From contig JAKIHM010000016.1 of assembly GCA_021608145.1 (NCBI GenBank), positions 1 through 53,487 on the forward strand: 53,487 bases of DNA, given 5' to 3'. Source of the DNA: Thermovorax subterraneus (GTDB lineage Bacteria; Bacillota; Thermosediminibacteria; Thermosediminibacterales; Thermosediminibacteraceae). Made by a program: the position numbers and the translations under genes. Positions 51,698-53,487 of the stretch are shown one piece after another. Below the pieces are notes generated by a model. It had not been told where the DNA came from, made no database searches, and was given only the letters and a program-made list of their open reading frames with translations. Each line of letters opens with the position of its first letter. Position 1 is the stretch's first letter.

Positions 51698-53120
51698 ATT
51701 CTTTCCACCTTCTGTCAACTAGCTCCTTAATCTTTGGGTCCATTGCAATCTCGTCAGGCCATTCTCTTTCATGTCCTTCTTCCTTCCACTTTTTAGTTGC
51801 GTCAATTCCCATCTTGCTCCCGTAATGTTTCAAAGGGGAAGCATGATCTAAAGCATCAAGAGGCCCTTCTACTATTACCACATCCCTCTTCGGGTCAACA
51901 TTGTTGAATACTTTCCACGCCACAGTCGAAAGGTCTTTTGGATCGACGTTCTCATCCACTACAACTATGATTTTCGTATACATCATCTGCCCGATTCCCC
52001 AAAGAGCGTGCATCACCTTTTTTGCATGGCCGGGGAATCTCTTTTTTATCGAAACTATTACGCAGTTATGAAACACACCTTCCAGCGGAAAATTTATATC
52101 CACTATTTCTGGACACAACATTCTCAAAAATGGTAAAAAAATTCTCTCGGTGGCCTTTCCCAAAAAACAATCCTCCATCGGGGGTTTTCCCACAACCGTT
52201 GCCGGATATATGGGATTTCTTTTCCGGGTTATGCACGTGATATGAAACACGGGATAATAGTCCTTGAGCGAGTAGTATCCCGTGTGGTCTCCAAAGGGCC
52301 CTTCTTCTCTTAATTCATCGATATCCACATATCCTTCGAGAACAAATTCCGCATTGGCGGGTACGTAAATATCGCAGGTTTTGCACTTTACCAGTTCAAG
52401 AGGCGCCTTTCGCAAAAATCCCGCAAATACCATCTCATCAATTTCTTTTGGAAGGGGAGCGGTAGATGCATATATCGTGGCGGGGTCACAGCCGAGAACC
52501 ACGGCAACGGGCATCTTTTGCCCTCTTCTTTTATATTTTTCGTATATCTCCCTACCGTCCTTATGGAGGTGCCAGTGCATCCCCGTAGTCTTCTCATCGA
52601 AAACCTGGAGCCTGTACATGCCCATATTTTGGGTACCCGTCTCCGGGTCTCTTGTAATCACCAATGGAAGTGTTATAAATTTTCCTCCATCCCCGGGCCA
52701 GCATTTCAATATTGGGAGTTTTGAAAGGTCCGGTTCTTCTACTACTTCCTGACATGGAGCCTGTTTTACCTTTCTGGGAAAAATTTTCGCGAGTCTTGCA
52801 AGCCTTGTAGCCGACCTTAATTTATTAAATAACCCCACATAATTTGAAACATCTATTAGCTCTTCGATTTCTCTTGCAATATCATCAAGGCTCTCTACTT
52901 CTAATGCCAGTTTCATCCTCTCATAAGTACCGAAAGTATTTATCAACAGGGGAAATTCCGAGCCTTTTACATTTTCAAAAAGAAGCGCCGGGCCTCCTGA
53001 TTTTACTACTCTATCCACAATTTCGGTGACTTCTAACTCGCTGTCTACTTCTGCCTTTATTCTCTTGAGCTGCCCTTTTTGTTCCAAAATATTCACAAAT
53101 TCCTGCAAATCTTTATACAT
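51687..53120 (-). CDS. ubiD: UbiD-family prenyl-FMN-dependent decarboxylase
   Basis: This 477-residue enzyme removes a carboxyl group from an aromatic ring using prenylated FMN. The typical parts are there: a conserved start FVNILEQKGQLKRI, VVLGCDPATIYAS in the middle, and EGPFGDHTGYYSLKDYYP with the catalytic glutamate. Length is normal for the quinone-related group (MqnL/UbiD). It is the first gene of a six-gene operon. GGAG precedes the ATG by 10 nt. Confidence 0.93.
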   Translation of the reverse strand: MYKDLQEFVNILEQKGQLKRIKAEVDSELEVTEIVDRVVKSGGPALLFENVKGSEFPLLINTFGTYERMKLALEVESLDDIAREIEELIDVSNYVGLFNKLRSATRLARLAKIFPRKVKQAPCQEVVEEPDLSKLPILKCWPGDGGKFITLPLVITRDPETGTQNMGMYRLQVFDEKTTGMHWHLHKDGREIYEKYKRRGQKMPVAVVLGCDPATIYASTAPLPKEIDEMVFAGFLRKAPLELVKCKTCDIYVPANAEFVLEGYVDIDELREEGPFGDHTGYYSLKDYYPVFHITCITRKRNPIYPATVVGKPPMEDCFLGKATERIFLPFLRMLCPEIVDINFPLEGVFHNCVIVSIKKRFPGHAKKVMHALWGIGQMMYTKIIVVVDENVDPKDLSTVAWKVFNNVDPKRDVVIVEGPLDALDHASPLKHYGSKMGIDATKKWKEEGHEREWPDEIAMDPKIKELVDRRWKEYGF

Positions 53121-53220
53121 TGTCTTTACACTCCATATCTTTAAATCTATTCTGTTTATATCTCGTTACTACAACTCTTCAAAAGTTAAATACAAGAATT
53201 TAAAAAATCTTTCTTGTGAA

Positions 53221-53250
53221 ATTATAGCATAGAGGCAACATTATAAACAA
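53221..53250 (-). promoter_or_regulatory. Promoter of the ubiDAX-transporter operon
   Basis: TTGTTT (53250-53245), 18 nt, TATAAT (53226-53221) on the minus strand, about 100 nt before ubiD. Confidence 0.6.
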
Positions 53251-53289
53251 GTATATATTTCTTCAAAGCTCCTTAATGCCATCGCAAAT

Positions 53290-53327
53290 CAAAAACAATG
53301 CTGCCGAAGTCAAAAAACTTCGGCAGC
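53290..53327 (-). terminator. Terminator of the sodium-pump decarboxylase gene
   Basis: GCTGCCGAAGT (53300-53310) and ACTTCGGCAGC (53317-53327) form an 11-bp stem. On the minus strand ATTGTTTTTG follows. The 10-nt unit CGGCAGCAAT is repeated directly at 53321-53340. Confidence 0.9.
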
Positions 53328-53360
53328 AATCGGCAGCAATAAGTTTAACCTATTTATAGC

Positions 53361-53487
53361 TTAACCCCCGTATAGCGAAAGCAGCACTCCCGCAGCTATT
53401 GCAGAGCCTATTACACCTGCCACATTCGGTCCCATAGCGTGCATGAGAATGAAGTTTCCTGGCATCTCTTCCTGCGCTACTTTTTGC
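53361..53487 (-). CDS. Na+-translocating decarboxylase beta subunit, C-terminal end only
   Basis: Only the last 42 codons are inside the window; the gene continues past the right edge. The end shows [18 protein letters not shown] and [11 protein letters not shown], highly typical of the beta subunit (OadB/GcdB/MmdB) of sodium-pumping oxaloacetate, glutaconyl-CoA or methylmalonyl-CoA decarboxylases. Which of these it is cannot be told from this part. It would set up a sodium gradient across the membrane. Confidence 0.88.
   Translation of the reverse strand, partial: QKVAQEEMPGNFILMHAMGPNVAGVIGSAIAAGVLLSLYGG

Noticed and set aside
1-53487. CRISPR arrays, tRNA or rRNA genes, prophage
   Set aside because: No regular direct repeats, cloverleaf-like sequences, rRNA cores or phage structural genes were seen.

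Overview
The window looks like the chromosome of a thermophilic, anaerobic, low-to-moderate-GC Firmicute of the Thermoanaerobacterales/Thermosediminibacterales kind. Supporting signs are strong GGAGG-type ribosome binding sites, frequent GTG/TTG starts, a complete bacterial V/A-type ATPase, S-layer-type wall polymer genes (csaB, tagA), PRD-type PTS regulators, prfB with a programmed frameshift, and the end of a Na+-translocating decarboxylase beta subunit. The genus is an inference from gene content only. No tRNA, rRNA or CRISPR array was found.

Layout. Positions 1-5.9 kb (minus strand) hold a LevR-type sigma-54 activator, a near-perfect -24/-12 promoter with four GTGTATA/TATACAC heptamers, and the galactitol-type IIA gene it should control. 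Behind the activator is insertion-sequence debris: an intact IS110-family transposase and an N-terminal fragment of an ISLre2/UPF0236 transposase. Positions 6-11.3 kb hold a second PTS operon: MtlR-type regulator, IIA, fructose-family IIBC and a MalY/PatB-type PLP enzyme. Positions 11.6-26.9 kb hold a long minus-strand gene string: secA, prfB, two GT4 glycosyltransferases, DUF4330, O-antigen ligase, DUF5693, csaB (frameshifted), tagA, YitT and a split transketolase. It ends in a clear terminator.

Positions 27-30.6 kb hold DUF5317, an HD-GYP protein, a 28-residue hydrophobic ORF inside a long-range RNA stem, an unknown protein, and thiT under a TPP riboswitch with its terminator. Positions 30.66-32.04 kb are a tnpB-only IS200/IS605-type element with a three-hairpin omega-RNA-like 3' end and a perfect palindrome at its left end. 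Positions 32.2-40.8 kb (plus strand) are a nine-gene V/A-type ATPase operon. A zinc/cadmium-type P1B ATPase converges on it.

Positions 42.8-47.6 kb resemble the flavin-based extracellular electron transfer (FLEET) gene set of Listeria: MenA/DmkA-type prenyltransferase, lipoprotein with two flavinylation motifs (PplA-like), polyprenyl diphosphate synthase (DmkB-like) and an NDH-2 with a C-terminal membrane domain (Ndh2-like). Positions 47.7-53.1 kb are a tight minus-strand operon, ubiD-ubiA-ubiX followed by a NitT/TauT-type ABC transporter. This is probably quinone synthesis (MqnL/MqnP/MqnM-like) coupled to uptake of an aromatic precursor. Together the right third is a quinone and electron-export region next to an ATPase and a sodium pump.
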